DNA from: an uncultured Prevotellaceae bacterium
Lineage (GTDB): Bacteria > Bacteroidota > Bacteroidia > Bacteroidales > Bacteroidaceae
Assembly: GCA_900316985.1 (NCBI GenBank)
Contig: ONFE01000064.1
Span: forward strand, 1-39,310
Reading direction: 5' to 3'
DNA: 39,310 nt
Part shown: positions 28,875 to 36,233 of the stretch, one piece after another
How the letters are laid out: each line of letters opens with the position of its first letter
Numbering within the stretch: position 1 is the stretch's first letter
Notes under the pieces: generated by a model
The model's input: the letters and a program-made list of their open reading frames with translations, nothing else
Databases searched by the model: none
Told to the model about the DNA's origin: nothing
Translations under genes and position numbers: made by a program

Positions 28875-29825
28875 ATGGTATATAATGAAATAGGAAAAAC
28901 AGGTATGCGCGTCAGCAACCTCGGCTTTGGAGCCTCTTCGCTGGGTGGCGTGTTCCACGACATCCGCGAGGCCGAAGGCATCGAGGCTGTACATACGGCA
29001 GTAGATAATGGCATCAATTTCATCGATGTGTCGCCCTATTATGGTCATCTGAAGGCCGAAATCGTGCTGGGCAAGGCGCTGAAGGAGATTCCGCGTGACA
29101 AGTATTATCTCTCCACGAAGGTGGGACGCTACGGGAAGGACGGTAAGAACTACTGGGACTATTCGGCCGAGCGCGTCACGGCGAGTGTCTATGAGAGTAT
29201 GGAGCGTCTTAACATCGACTTCATCGACCTGATTAATGTGCACGATGTGGAGTTCCAGGGCGACCTGCCCGGCGGACTGCAGAAAGTTGTAGACGAGACT
29301 TTGCCTGCCCTGGTAAAACTCCGCGAGAAGGGAGTGGTAGGTCATGTGGGCATCACCGACCTGCAACCGGAGAATCTGAAATGGGTGATTGAGCACTCCG
29401 AGCCGGGAACGGTAGAGAGTGTGCTGTCGTTCTGCCATTATTGTCTGAACGACGAAATGCTGCTCGACTATCTGGATTTCTTCGAGCAGAACAATATCGG
29501 CGTCATCAATGCCTCGCCGTTCTCCATGGGACTGCTCTCGCAGCGCGGAGCACCCGCCTGGCATCCGGCTCCCGAACCGCTGAAGGAAGCCTGCCGCAAG
29601 GCCACCGAATACTGCGACCAGCAGGGTTATCCCATCGACAAACTGGCCATCCAGTACAGCACGGCGCTCAATCCGCGCATTGCCACCACCCTGTTCTCGT
29701 CGGCCAATCCCAAGAACGTGCTGAAGAATATCGGTTATGTGAACGAGCCTTTCGATGCCCAGTTGGCACAGAAAGTTCAGGAAATCATTGGCGACCAAAT
29801 GCGCGTCCGCTGGAAAAACACTTAA
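28875..29825 (+). CDS. Aldo/keto reductase, sugar 1-dehydrogenase type
   Basis: A 316-residue cytoplasmic AKR of the branch containing L-galactose / L-fucose (D-threo-aldose) 1-dehydrogenases. Family marks: GKTGMRVSNLGFGASSLGGV at the start, the catalytic tetrad Asp and Tyr in GINFIDVSPYYGHLKAEIVL, Lys in YYLSTKVGRYG and His in DFIDLINVHDVEF, and SPFSMGLLSQRGAPAWHPA in the cofactor region. ATTLFSSANPKNVLKNI is the phosphate-binding loop. It would oxidise an aldose at C1 to a lactone with NAD(P). The next gene 17 bp on is an amidohydrolase that could open such a lactone. Not a secreted protein. Substrate (L-fucose, L-galactose or a methylated sugar) cannot be settled from sequence. Confidence 0.88.
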   Translation: MVYNEIGKTGMRVSNLGFGASSLGGVFHDIREAEGIEAVHTAVDNGINFIDVSPYYGHLKAEIVLGKALKEIPRDKYYLSTKVGRYGKDGKNYWDYSAERVTASVYESMERLNIDFIDLINVHDVEFQGDLPGGLQKVVDETLPALVKLREKGVVGHVGITDLQPENLKWVIEHSEPGTVESVLSFCHYCLNDEMLLDYLDFFEQNNIGVINASPFSMGLLSQRGAPAWHPAPEPLKEACRKATEYCDQQGYPIDKLAIQYSTALNPRIATTLFSSANPKNVLKNIGYVNEPFDAQLAQKVQEIIGDQMRVRWKNT

Positions 29826-29842
29826 AAAGTGGAGATTGAAGA

Positions 29843-30784
29843 ATGAAGAGTGAAAAATTTTTCCCGATTATTGATGCGCATTCGCATCTTTGGCTGAAAC
29901 AGGATACCACATGGAACGACCTGAAGATTAAGACATCTGAGGGTAACAGTTCGCGTTCCTTCTTCCTTGATCAGGAGGTGCAGATGCTGCCGCCGTTTAT
30001 GATTGACGGCAAGAACTCGGCCGAGGTGTTCCTTTCCAATATGGATTACGCGCAGGTGTCGGCGGCCGTGGTCACGCAAGAGTTTATCGACGGCATCCAG
30101 AACGACTATCTGATGGAGGTGCAGCGCCGCTGGCCCGACCGCTTTCTGGTCTGTGGCATGTGCGACTATTTCCGTCCGGGCTTTATCCGTCAGGCTGAAT
30201 CGCTCATCCGCAACGGTTTCTGTGCCATCAAGATTCCGGCCCATCGGCTGCAACTTTCCGACGAGCGCGTCATGATGACTTCGCCCGAAATGATGCAGAT
30301 GTTCCACTTGATGGAAGACTGCGGCATTATCTTCAGCGTGGATTTGGCCGACGGCGATACCAACGTGGCTGAGATGAAGGAAATAATCCAGGAATGTCCT
30401 CGGCTGAAGATTGCCATCGGACATTTCGGAATGCCTACCACCGAACGCTGGCAGGAGCAGATCCGACTGGCCCGCAACGAGCATGTCTATATCGAGAGCG
30501 GCGGCATCACGTGGCTCTTCAATTCGGAGTTCTATCCTTTCTCGGGAGCCATCCGAGCCATCCGCGAGGCCATCGACATCTGCGGCATCGACAAACTGAT
30601 GTGGGGCAGTGATTATCCGCGCACCATTACCGCCATCACCTACAGGATGTCGTACGATTTTGTCGTGAAGTCGGCGGAACTGACCGATGAGGAAAAAGGA
30701 AAGTTCTTAGGCGAAAATGCGCGCCACTTCTATGGTTTTAATAACCTGAAGAAGCTTCCTTATATAAAGAATATGTCAGAATAA
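29843..30784 (+). CDS. Amidohydrolase family 2 protein, possible sugar lactonase
   Basis: A 313-residue metal-dependent TIM-barrel hydrolase. Metal-binding positions are visible: FPIIDAHSHLWLK at the N-terminus (His-x-His), GFCAIKIPAHRLQL, KIAIGHFGMPTTERW (His) and LMWGSDYPRTITA (Asp) near the C-terminus. This is the amidohydrolase_2 pattern (COG2159/COG3618), which includes L-fuconolactonase and related lactonases as well as decarboxylases. Its place between the sugar dehydrogenase-type AKR (17 bp upstream) and the alcohol dehydrogenase (10 bp downstream) favours lactone hydrolysis, by inference. No signal peptide, so cytoplasmic. Confidence 0.82.
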   Translation: MKSEKFFPIIDAHSHLWLKQDTTWNDLKIKTSEGNSSRSFFLDQEVQMLPPFMIDGKNSAEVFLSNMDYAQVSAAVVTQEFIDGIQNDYLMEVQRRWPDRFLVCGMCDYFRPGFIRQAESLIRNGFCAIKIPAHRLQLSDERVMMTSPEMMQMFHLMEDCGIIFSVDLADGDTNVAEMKEIIQECPRLKIAIGHFGMPTTERWQEQIRLARNEHVYIESGGITWLFNSEFYPFSGAIRAIREAIDICGIDKLMWGSDYPRTITAITYRMSYDFVVKSAELTDEEKGKFLGENARHFYGFNNLKKLPYIKNMSE

Positions 30785-30794
30785 ATAAAGAAAA

Positions 30795-31814
30795 ATGAAA
30801 GCAGTACAGATTACCGGCCTTGAAGAGATGGCCGTTGTAGAATTGGAAAAACCGGAAATCAAGAGCAATGAAGTGCTCCTGAAGATGAATTATGTGGGTT
30901 TCTGCGGTTCCGACCTCAGCACCTTCCTGGGCAAGAACCCGATGGTGAAGATGCCTGTTGTGCCTGGTCATGAGGTGTCGGCCGTTATTGAAGCCGTGGG
31001 CGATGAGGTGCCCGACGTGCTGAAACCCGGCATGCTAGTCACTGTGGATCCTTACAGCAACTGTGGCAAATGCGCTTCGTGCCGCCGCGAAAGGGCCAAT
31101 GCCTGTGAACACAACGAGACGCTCGGTGTGCAGCGTTGGGGTGCCATGCGTGAATACTATGCCATGCCCTGGCAGAAGATTATCCCGGCCGAGGGACTTA
31201 CCGAGAAGGAGATAGCCCTGATTGAGCCGATGAGCGTGGGCTTCCATGCCGTCAACCGCGCCGAAGTAACCGATATAGATGTGGTGATGGTGATTGGTTG
31301 CGGCATGATTGGTATTGGTGCGATTGTTCGTGCCAGCCTGCGCGGTGCCACGGTGATTGCCACTGATTTGGATGACGATAAGCTGGAACTGGCCAAGCGG
31401 ATGGGTGCCACCTATGTGGTGAATACCGCCAAGGAAGATCTGCATGCACGGTTGATGGAGATTACCAGCGGACTCGGACCCGATGTAGTCATCGAAGCAG
31501 TAGGTTCTCCCTTCACACAGAACCAGGCTATTAATGAGGTGGCTTTCACGGGCCGTGTGGTTTTCATCGGTTATGCCAAGGCCGGAACGGAATTCATTAC
31601 CAAACTCTTCGTGCAGAAAGAACTGGATATCCGCGGTTCGCGCAATGCCAAGCCTGCCGATTTCCGTGCTGTCATTCATTATATGCAGCACCATCCCGAC
31701 TATCCAAAGGAAGAACTGATCTCTGCCGTAGCCACGCCCGACACCGCCTTCGATGCCATGAAGCAATGGGCAGCTGCTCCCGCAAAGGTGTTCCGCATCC
31801 TTGTAGGATTCTAA
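30795..31814 (+). CDS. Zinc-dependent alcohol/sugar-acid dehydrogenase (MDR family)
   Basis: A 339-residue medium-chain dehydrogenase. Catalytic-zinc positions are in GFCGSDLSTFLG (Cys38) and PVVPGHEVSAVIE (His), and the four structural-zinc cysteines lie in CGKCASCRRERANAC. The NAD(P) Rossmann motif is VMVIGCGMIGIGAIVRASLR with ATDLDDDKLELAKRMGA; the acidic DLDD favours NAD. KELDIRGSRNAKPADF is the usual late motif of sorbitol/threonine-type members. It is the third enzyme of the AKR, amidohydrolase, ADH group and would oxidise a secondary hydroxyl of the sugar acid or its derivative. Substrate unknown; an L-fuconate-pathway dehydrogenase is one option. Confidence 0.9.
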   Translation: MKAVQITGLEEMAVVELEKPEIKSNEVLLKMNYVGFCGSDLSTFLGKNPMVKMPVVPGHEVSAVIEAVGDEVPDVLKPGMLVTVDPYSNCGKCASCRRERANACEHNETLGVQRWGAMREYYAMPWQKIIPAEGLTEKEIALIEPMSVGFHAVNRAEVTDIDVVMVIGCGMIGIGAIVRASLRGATVIATDLDDDKLELAKRMGATYVVNTAKEDLHARLMEITSGLGPDVVIEAVGSPFTQNQAINEVAFTGRVVFIGYAKAGTEFITKLFVQKELDIRGSRNAKPADFRAVIHYMQHHPDYPKEELISAVATPDTAFDAMKQWAAAPAKVFRILVGF

Positions 31815-31828
31815 TGACAGTGTAGAGA

Positions 31829-32251
31829 ATGAAAGAATCCTTTCTTCACGATTTAGAGCATCATGACATAAAACCCACCGCCACGCGGCTGCTTATACTT
31901 GAGCAGCTGCACCGTGGCGATGAGATGCTGTCGTTGCCACGGTTGGAACAATTGTTGCCAACCGTTGATAAAAGCACCATATCCCGTACGCTAACCCTTT
32001 TCCTCCTTCACGGGCTTATCCATGCAGTGGATGACGGTAGTGGGGCGTTGAAATACAACGTCAGCCACCACGACTGTGAAGACGACCACGACGATGAGGA
32101 AGAGCACACCCATTTCTATTGCACCCGTTGTCACCGCACGTTTTGTCTGAAACAGATTCAGGTACCCGCCGTACAATTGCCCGACGGTTTCAGCTTAGAG
32201 AGTGTGAACTATGTACTGAAGGGGCTTTGTCCAGAATGCTCACAAACTTGA
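31829..32251 (+). CDS. Fur-family transcriptional regulator (Zur/PerR-like)
   Basis: A 140-residue Fur-fold repressor. The winged helix covers about 1-85 (HDIKPTATRLLILEQLHRGD, LPTVDKSTISRTLTLFLLHG as recognition helix). The dimerisation domain has YCTRCHRTFCL and LCPECSQT, two CxxC pairs for structural zinc. Between them and the wing lies a striking His/Asp/Glu run (SHHDCEDDHDDEEEHTHFYC), a likely regulatory metal site. It begins 14 bp after the zinc dehydrogenase stop, so it appears to be the last gene of the operon. Zinc sensing (Zur) or peroxide sensing cannot be told apart here. Confidence 0.88.
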   Translation: MKESFLHDLEHHDIKPTATRLLILEQLHRGDEMLSLPRLEQLLPTVDKSTISRTLTLFLLHGLIHAVDDGSGALKYNVSHHDCEDDHDDEEEHTHFYCTRCHRTFCLKQIQVPAVQLPDGFSLESVNYVLKGLCPECSQT

Positions 32252-32252
32252 A

Positions 32253-32411
32253 ATGATCAACGAACAGGACATATTGAAAAGGGAGCGGTAGCTCATGGGT
32301 GATGAAGCCATGGAGCATATCTTCACCGAGGAAACGGCCAGTGGGTTTCATCTTCCGTTCGTCATTTTGAGCCCCTTGATAAGGGGCGGCGCTAAAGCAG
32401 GGATAAAATAA
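32253..32411 (+). pseudogene. Decayed 5' end of a gene (possibly ThiF/TcdA-like)
   Basis: One base after the Fur stop an ATG opens MINEQDILKRER, then an in-frame TAG (32289), then LMGDEAMEHIFTEETASGFH before a TAA. The RER-x-LMGDEAMEHI pattern recalls the start of ThiF/TcdA-type tRNA dehydratases, whose next element (the GxGGVGS loop) is absent. A hairpin GCCCCTT-GAT-AAGGGGC at 32371-32387 lies in the tail. The family guess is weak; the remnant reading is moderate. Confidence 0.35.
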
Positions 32412-32421
32412 TTATAATTAA

Positions 32422-32453
32422 TTTGCTTTTGTGCTCGCTTAATCGTACCTTTG
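32422..32453 (+). promoter_or_regulatory. Promoter of the TPR sensor gene
   Basis: TTTG (32422-32425), 20 bp, TACCTTTG (32446-32453). The spacer matches that of the HTCS promoter almost base for base (CTCGCTTAATCG here, CTCGCTAAATCG there). The apparent TTG start of the following frame is inside the -33 box, so translation must begin later. Confidence 0.7.
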
Positions 32454-34198
32454 CCCTCGATAAAGGGAAAAGATTCCATATTATTCTTGTGCTCCTGCTG
32501 TTCACTTCCTGCGGCAGCAAGGAAGCCCAGCCGATACTCAACAGGGCCGAAGTCATCGTGGATAAGAATCCCAGTGAGGCCATTGCCCTTTTGGATAGCA
32601 TTAGCGACTCAGGACTCTCCCGTAGACAACAGATGCGCCGCTTGCTTCTGCTTACCAATGCCCAGAACAAATGTGACACCATTTTCCGTTCTGACAGTAT
32701 TCAGCGTCTGCTCGTTGACTATTATGAAAGCCATGGCACCGCCAACGAGCAGATGCTTGCCCATTATCTACTGGGACGTGCCTATTATGATATGGGGGAA
32801 ATGCCCGCAGCCTTAGAGAGTTTTCAGAATGCAGCCAGTTGTGCCGATACCATCAACATGGATTGTGACTACAGACAACTAAGTCGGGTGTATGCCCAAA
32901 TGGCCGAGATTTTCTACGTACAGCAATTATACAGAGAACAAATGAAATACGAACGTAAGGCTGCAAGGTATGCATGGAAAGATAAAGACACCCTGTCGGC
33001 CCTTATGTGTTACGAACAGGAATATATCGCTTACAAGAAATTGGGACTGACGGATTCTGCCGTTTTTATCATTGAAAACGTTGCAAGCCTCTATGACAAA
33101 TATGGCTATCCCACCGATGCGGCCATTTCTTTAGGCACAATAGTCCTCACATTAATTGAGAAAGGAGAATACTCAAAAGCCCATGAGTATATGAGAAGGT
33201 ATGAAAAAGAGTCTGGCTATATTGACAATGAAGACAATATCATCAAAGGCCACGAATATTATTATAAGGTAAAGGGGCTTTACTATCTAAGGAACGCAAA
33301 ATTAGACTCTGCGGAATACTTTTTCAGAAAGGAGTTACGCAATGGTCAGGATTTCAACAACCAAAATGCAGGAGCCGAAGGATTGGCCCAGTTATATAAA
33401 GTTCTTAATGTCCCAGACTCTGTAGCAAAATACACAGAATACGCATATTCTATGAATGATTCCATGTATGCACAGATGGCAACAGAGACTGTTGGACGCA
33501 TGAATGCTATGTACGACTACTCCCGTCATCAGAAAGAAGCAAGAATAGAACGTGAGAAAGCCTCTGAAAGACTTATGCTTATTTGGATAACAATTGCTAT
33601 TATCCTTCTATTAACCACTATTCTAGTTGCTTTTATGTTTATTTTGCAGCATATCAAACAAAAGCGTAAAACCATTGAGCAACAATATCAACAGAGTCTT
33701 TTGACAATAGAACAGACCCGTAGGGATATTACTCAGTTACAGTTATATAAGGAACAGAACAAGAGTCTTATTGCCGAGAAAGAAAAATTGATAACGGAGC
33801 AAGAAACTATCAGGAAAGCCATATTGAAGAAAGAGAAAGCAGGTCAGGAGATTGCTCTCAAGCAATTCAAGGATTCTGACATCTTCCATACATTCTGTAA
33901 GTATGCTGACTGTGGAAAACTTCCTGCCAAAACAGAGTGGGGGGCACTGCAAGATGCCTTGTTCAATGCGTATCCTAACTTTTCTGAGTTGATGACGGCT
34001 AATTGCCAAATCTTAACCGACAGAGAATACAAGGTTTGTCTTCTTGTCAGAGCAGGGTTTAAACCAAATACTGTTAGTTGCATGGTAGGAGCGTTGCCAT
34101 CAGTTATCACTCAGTTGCGTAAAGACCTTTACATAAAGTTGTTTAAAACACATGGAACTTCCAAAGAATTTGACCTTTTATTGAATAAAATCTACTAA
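32423..34198 (+). CDS. TPR / transmembrane / coiled-coil sensor with C-terminal HTH (start uncertain)
   Basis: A protein of at most 591 residues. Order: a hydrophobic leader with lipobox-like LLLFTSC, a TPR array (about 45-370; LAHYLLGRAYYDMGEMPAAL, GHEYYYKVKGLYYLRNAKLD), one membrane helix (about 390-415, IWITIAIILLLTTILVAFMF), a coiled coil (about 420-490) and a C-terminal segment with TDREYKVCLLVRAGF and MVGALPSVITQLRKDLYIKL, resembling a LuxR-type helix-turn-helix. This is a Bacteroidetes sensor layout: periplasmic TPRs signal through the membrane to a DNA-binding tail. No ATG lies between the promoter and the lipobox; GTG at 32489 is the only conventional later start and gives a very short leader. 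The adjacent DUF3244 gene with a palindromic operator is the likely target (inference). Confidence 0.8.
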   Translation: MLLCSLNRTFALDKGKRFHIILVLLLFTSCGSKEAQPILNRAEVIVDKNPSEAIALLDSISDSGLSRRQQMRRLLLLTNAQNKCDTIFRSDSIQRLLVDYYESHGTANEQMLAHYLLGRAYYDMGEMPAALESFQNAASCADTINMDCDYRQLSRVYAQMAEIFYVQQLYREQMKYERKAARYAWKDKDTLSALMCYEQEYIAYKKLGLTDSAVFIIENVASLYDKYGYPTDAAISLGTIVLTLIEKGEYSKAHEYMRRYEKESGYIDNEDNIIKGHEYYYKVKGLYYLRNAKLDSAEYFFRKELRNGQDFNNQNAGAEGLAQLYKVLNVPDSVAKYTEYAYSMNDSMYAQMATETVGRMNAMYDYSRHQKEARIEREKASERLMLIWITIAIILLLTTILVAFMFILQHIKQKRKTIEQQYQQSLLTIEQTRRDITQLQLYKEQNKSLIAEKEKLITEQETIRKAILKKEKAGQEIALKQFKDSDIFHTFCKYADCGKLPAKTEWGALQDALFNAYPNFSELMTANCQILTDREYKVCLLVRAGFKPNTVSCMVGALPSVITQLRKDLYIKLFKTHGTSKEFDLLLNKIY

Positions 34199-34254
34199 TC
34201 CTATTCCCTTTTTCTTTCTGACTTCCTACTTTTGTAAACAAATAATTCTTAAAA

Positions 34255-34296
34255 TTTCAGATGGCATTTCATTAATACTCCTGCATCCATCTGAAA
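34255..34296. repeat. 10-bp inverted repeat after the TPR gene
   Basis: TTTCAGATGG (34255-34264) and CCATCTGAAA (34287-34296) are perfect complements around 22 bp. It lies in the 214-bp gap between the TPR gene and the DUF3244 gene, 20 bp after a lone TACTTTTG (34227-34234). It could be an operator or a weak terminator; no T-run follows. Confidence 0.5.
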
Positions 34297-34336
34297 ATCA
34301 AGCAATAACACACTGAAAAACTTCTAAAATCATAGA

Positions 34337-34367
34337 CATTCCTTTCTTTGCTCGTCAGAAAGGAATG
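34337..34367. promoter_or_regulatory. 11-bp perfect palindromic operator in the DUF3244 promoter
   Basis: CATTCCTTTCT (34337-34347) and AGAAAGGAATG (34357-34367) are perfect complements with a 9-bp gap, so arm centres are 20 bp (two helical turns) apart. The right arm fills the spacer between the -33 and -7 boxes and the left arm covers the -33 box. This geometry is that of a dimeric regulator site. Confidence 0.75.
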
Positions 34368-34378
34368 CAATAACTTTG
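34347..34378 (+). promoter_or_regulatory. Promoter of the DUF3244 gene
   Basis: TTTG (34347-34350), 20 bp, TAACTTTG (34371-34378): full consensus, 35 bp before the DUF3244 ATG. It is overlapped by the palindromic operator. Confidence 0.75.
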
Positions 34379-34412
34379 CGGTCATAGAATTGAGAAATGT
34401 AATTTATTATCT

Positions 34413-34772
34413 ATGAAAAAAAGTCTTTTATTATTATGTGTATGTAGCTTCATATTGGTTACATCTGTTAAAGCAAAGGATTTAATTCCTCTGCATGTAG
34501 TTTCTTATAATGACGAGAGAATTGGTCATGGTAATCCAAAGTCTCCCGACGAGACTCCTATAGTCTATCTTGATGACCACACGCTTTCTTTTTCCTATGC
34601 TTTCAATGACATTGTTCCTGTAGAACTTCTCGACGAAGATGAGAATGTGGTTTATACCGATTGGCTGTATCCAGGTCAGACTTCTCTCGTTTTCCCAAAC
34701 ACACTTACAGATGAATACACCATCCGCCTCACTGTCGGTTCACGGTATTATATAGGTGTAATAGAACTGTAA
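34413..34772 (+). CDS. DUF3244 family small secreted protein
   Basis: A 119-residue exported protein with a signal peptide (MKKSLLLLCVCSFILVTSVK, cleavage near KAKD). The mature part is a single beta-sandwich-like domain: TPIVYLDDHTLSFSYAFNDI, VPVELLDEDENVVYTDWLYP and YTIRLTVGSRYYIGVIEL, which I recognise as the DUF3244 type common in Bacteroides and Prevotella. Its function is unknown. It follows a TPR/HTH sensor gene and has its own promoter overlapped by a palindrome, so it is probably the regulated output of that sensor, or its ligand (inference). The lipoprotein gene follows after 91 bp. Confidence 0.8.
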   Translation: MKKSLLLLCVCSFILVTSVKAKDLIPLHVVSYNDERIGHGNPKSPDETPIVYLDDHTLSFSYAFNDIVPVELLDEDENVVYTDWLYPGQTSLVFPNTLTDEYTIRLTVGSRYYIGVIEL

Positions 34773-34863
34773 TTTTCAGTCAGGAAATTACTACAGAGAT
34801 AAGAAGAAAAGAAAACAAAAATGAAGATATACTCGTTTATTAACAATAAAACAAAAATCAATT

Positions 34864-35856
34864 ATGAACAAAACAAATTTATTTTTATTTAGCACGTTAA
34901 TGTGCGTGGTTTCATTTGTGTGCGGCTGCAACAATAGCGATGTCATTGAAAACTCGGTATCAAAGCGAACTTTAAAAGTTTCTGACATGAATCATGTGGG
35001 AGAATTTCATAATGAAATGATGTCCTATGCTGTTAACAAAATCTCTCTTGATGAGTTTACTGTGTCGAAGTTTGAGACGGCAGAAGATTTGGAAAACTAT
35101 GTCGTAGATTGCTGGAACAAGAAACTTGTTAAAGAAGTAACTTCGGCTGAAGACATTGAGTGTTTAAAGGTGAACATGAACAAATTCAAGAGTTTCTTAC
35201 AAGGAGAAAAATTCTTGGATCGGTGTGTCAGAAATATGGGAACAAGGGCTTCCAATGAAGTTGACCTCAGTTATATGGCACAAGTGGAAGAAATAGAGAT
35301 AATTACACTTCCTTCGTTGGAAGGAATGGTGTCAGATATTAAAACGCAAGGTATCTGTTCTTCGATTAAATGTGACTTTTTTGACAAAATTGTAGATTTG
35401 GTATCAGATAGTTATAACGGTACGGTGTCGGGTGATATCTACAATGAACGGCTGAATTCAATCATCGAAGATTTTGACAATGCCAACTTTTCTCCTGATG
35501 ATAGTGAAGCACAAATGATAGCTTCCGTACTTTCTGTTGGTACCTATTCTTCCGAATGGTGGAGCGAAAACTCAGAGGAGATACCAGTGGAAATTTTAGA
35601 AACAGGGAAAATGCCCCATGTTCTTGCTGCAGATTTAGCAGGAGCTCTAATTGGGGGCGTTGTTAATCTAGGTGGTCAGGCATTTACGAGTACTAGTAAT
35701 AGATTTAATTGGAAATCTTTTGGTTGGGGTGTTGCATGTGGAGCAATTACAGGGTCAACAGGATTGCTTGGAAGAATAGTAACCTGTTTCTATGCAATAG
35801 AAAATCCTGTTAAAGAACAGACATGGACTGATTTGTGGCCTGTAAAAGAACCGTGA
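34864..35856 (+). CDS. Lipoprotein with Gly-rich hydrophobic C-terminal segment (unknown function)
   Basis: A 330-residue protein I do not recognise. The N-terminus is a lipoprotein signal (MNKTNLFLFSTLMCVVSF, then VCGCNNSD with the acylated Cys at 20 or 22). The middle is acidic and helical with no known motif (ISLDEFTVSKFETAEDLENY). Near the C-terminus two Gly/Ala-rich hydrophobic stretches occur, VLAADLAGALIGGVVNLGG (about 264-282) and SFGWGVACGAITGSTGLLG (about 294-312). They resemble glycine-zipper or class II bacteriocin-like pore segments. Base composition is AT-richer than the sugar locus. It may share the DUF3244 transcript. A small two-helix membrane protein is encoded downstream; toxin-immunity is a speculation. 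Confidence 0.7.
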   Translation: MNKTNLFLFSTLMCVVSFVCGCNNSDVIENSVSKRTLKVSDMNHVGEFHNEMMSYAVNKISLDEFTVSKFETAEDLENYVVDCWNKKLVKEVTSAEDIECLKVNMNKFKSFLQGEKFLDRCVRNMGTRASNEVDLSYMAQVEEIEIITLPSLEGMVSDIKTQGICSSIKCDFFDKIVDLVSDSYNGTVSGDIYNERLNSIIEDFDNANFSPDDSEAQMIASVLSVGTYSSEWWSENSEEIPVEILETGKMPHVLAADLAGALIGGVVNLGGQAFTSTSNRFNWKSFGWGVACGAITGSTGLLGRIVTCFYAIENPVKEQTWTDLWPVKEP

Positions 35857-35883
35857 TATACGTTTTTGCATCAAAGACGTATA
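35857..35883. terminator. Hairpin directly after the lipoprotein gene
   Basis: TATACGT (35857-35863) pairs perfectly with ACGTATA (35877-35883). The arms start at the first base after the stop codon. TTT/AAA may extend the stem with a bulge. There is no clear T-run after it, so terminator activity is uncertain. Confidence 0.35.
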
Positions 35884-35934
35884 GAATCTCTGGGAGAATC
35901 CTTAAGCCTCTTAATAGTTTTAAGTCGTAAATGA

Positions 35935-35966
35935 TTTGGTCATTTGATAACTTGTTGGTACCTTTG
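35935..35966 (+). promoter_or_regulatory. Promoter of the 57-residue membrane protein gene
   Basis: TTTG (35935-35938), 20 bp, TACCTTTG (35959-35966), about 53 bp upstream of the small ORF. The small gene is therefore transcribed on its own. Confidence 0.7.
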
Positions 35967-36019
35967 TACTCGTCGAACTATAATGATAAGTATCACTATT
36001 TTAACAACTTCAATATAAT

Positions 36020-36193
36020 ATGGACAAGCGTAAAATAAAGTATTTCATTGTAGGCATTATTCTATATTTCGGAATAGCAATGGTCTGCTACTTCTTGGGT
36101 TTCCTAGACTTAGTATCTGCATTAACACTCGGTGCCGGTATGTTGGCCGCTGATTATGTGGGGGAACGCATTCGAAGGAAGGGAAAGGATTAA
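36020..36193 (+). CDS. 57-residue membrane protein (unknown)
   Basis: A short gene read directly from the sequence: ATG at 36020, TAA at 36191. The product starts MDKRKIKYFIVGIILYFGIA and continues through FLGFLDLVSALTLGAGMLAA to a basic end (GERIRRKGKD). It has two hydrophobic helices (about 8-26 and 29-45) flanked by Lys/Arg-rich ends, so both ends should face the cytoplasm. A full consensus promoter lies upstream, which supports it as real. Small basic two-helix proteins include bacteriocin immunity proteins, and the neighbour has bacteriocin-like segments, but this link is only a hypothesis. A MITE-like element starts 40 bp downstream. Confidence 0.6.
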   Translation: MDKRKIKYFIVGIILYFGIAMVCYFLGFLDLVSALTLGAGMLAADYVGERIRRKGKD

Positions 36194-36233
36194 AGGATTA
36201 TGGATTACGGGGCCGATTCCCCGTTCACATAAT

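Noticed and set aside
28755-29798. 347-codon minus-strand open frame opposite the aldo/keto reductase
   Set aside because: The AKR frame has all family motifs; the antisense frame has none and begins inside a high-GC codon pattern that leaves it open by chance.
32289-32291. TAG as a recoded (pyrrolysine-type) codon, in view of the methyltransferase nearby
   Set aside because: The frame is only 53 codons and resembles a gene remnant; no such recoding is indicated elsewhere in the window.
34821-34895. 24-codon ORF overlapping the start of the lipoprotein gene (MKIYSFINNKTKIN...)
   Set aside because: Low-complexity AT-rich sequence with no support beyond an A/G-rich stretch upstream; a leader peptide cannot be shown.
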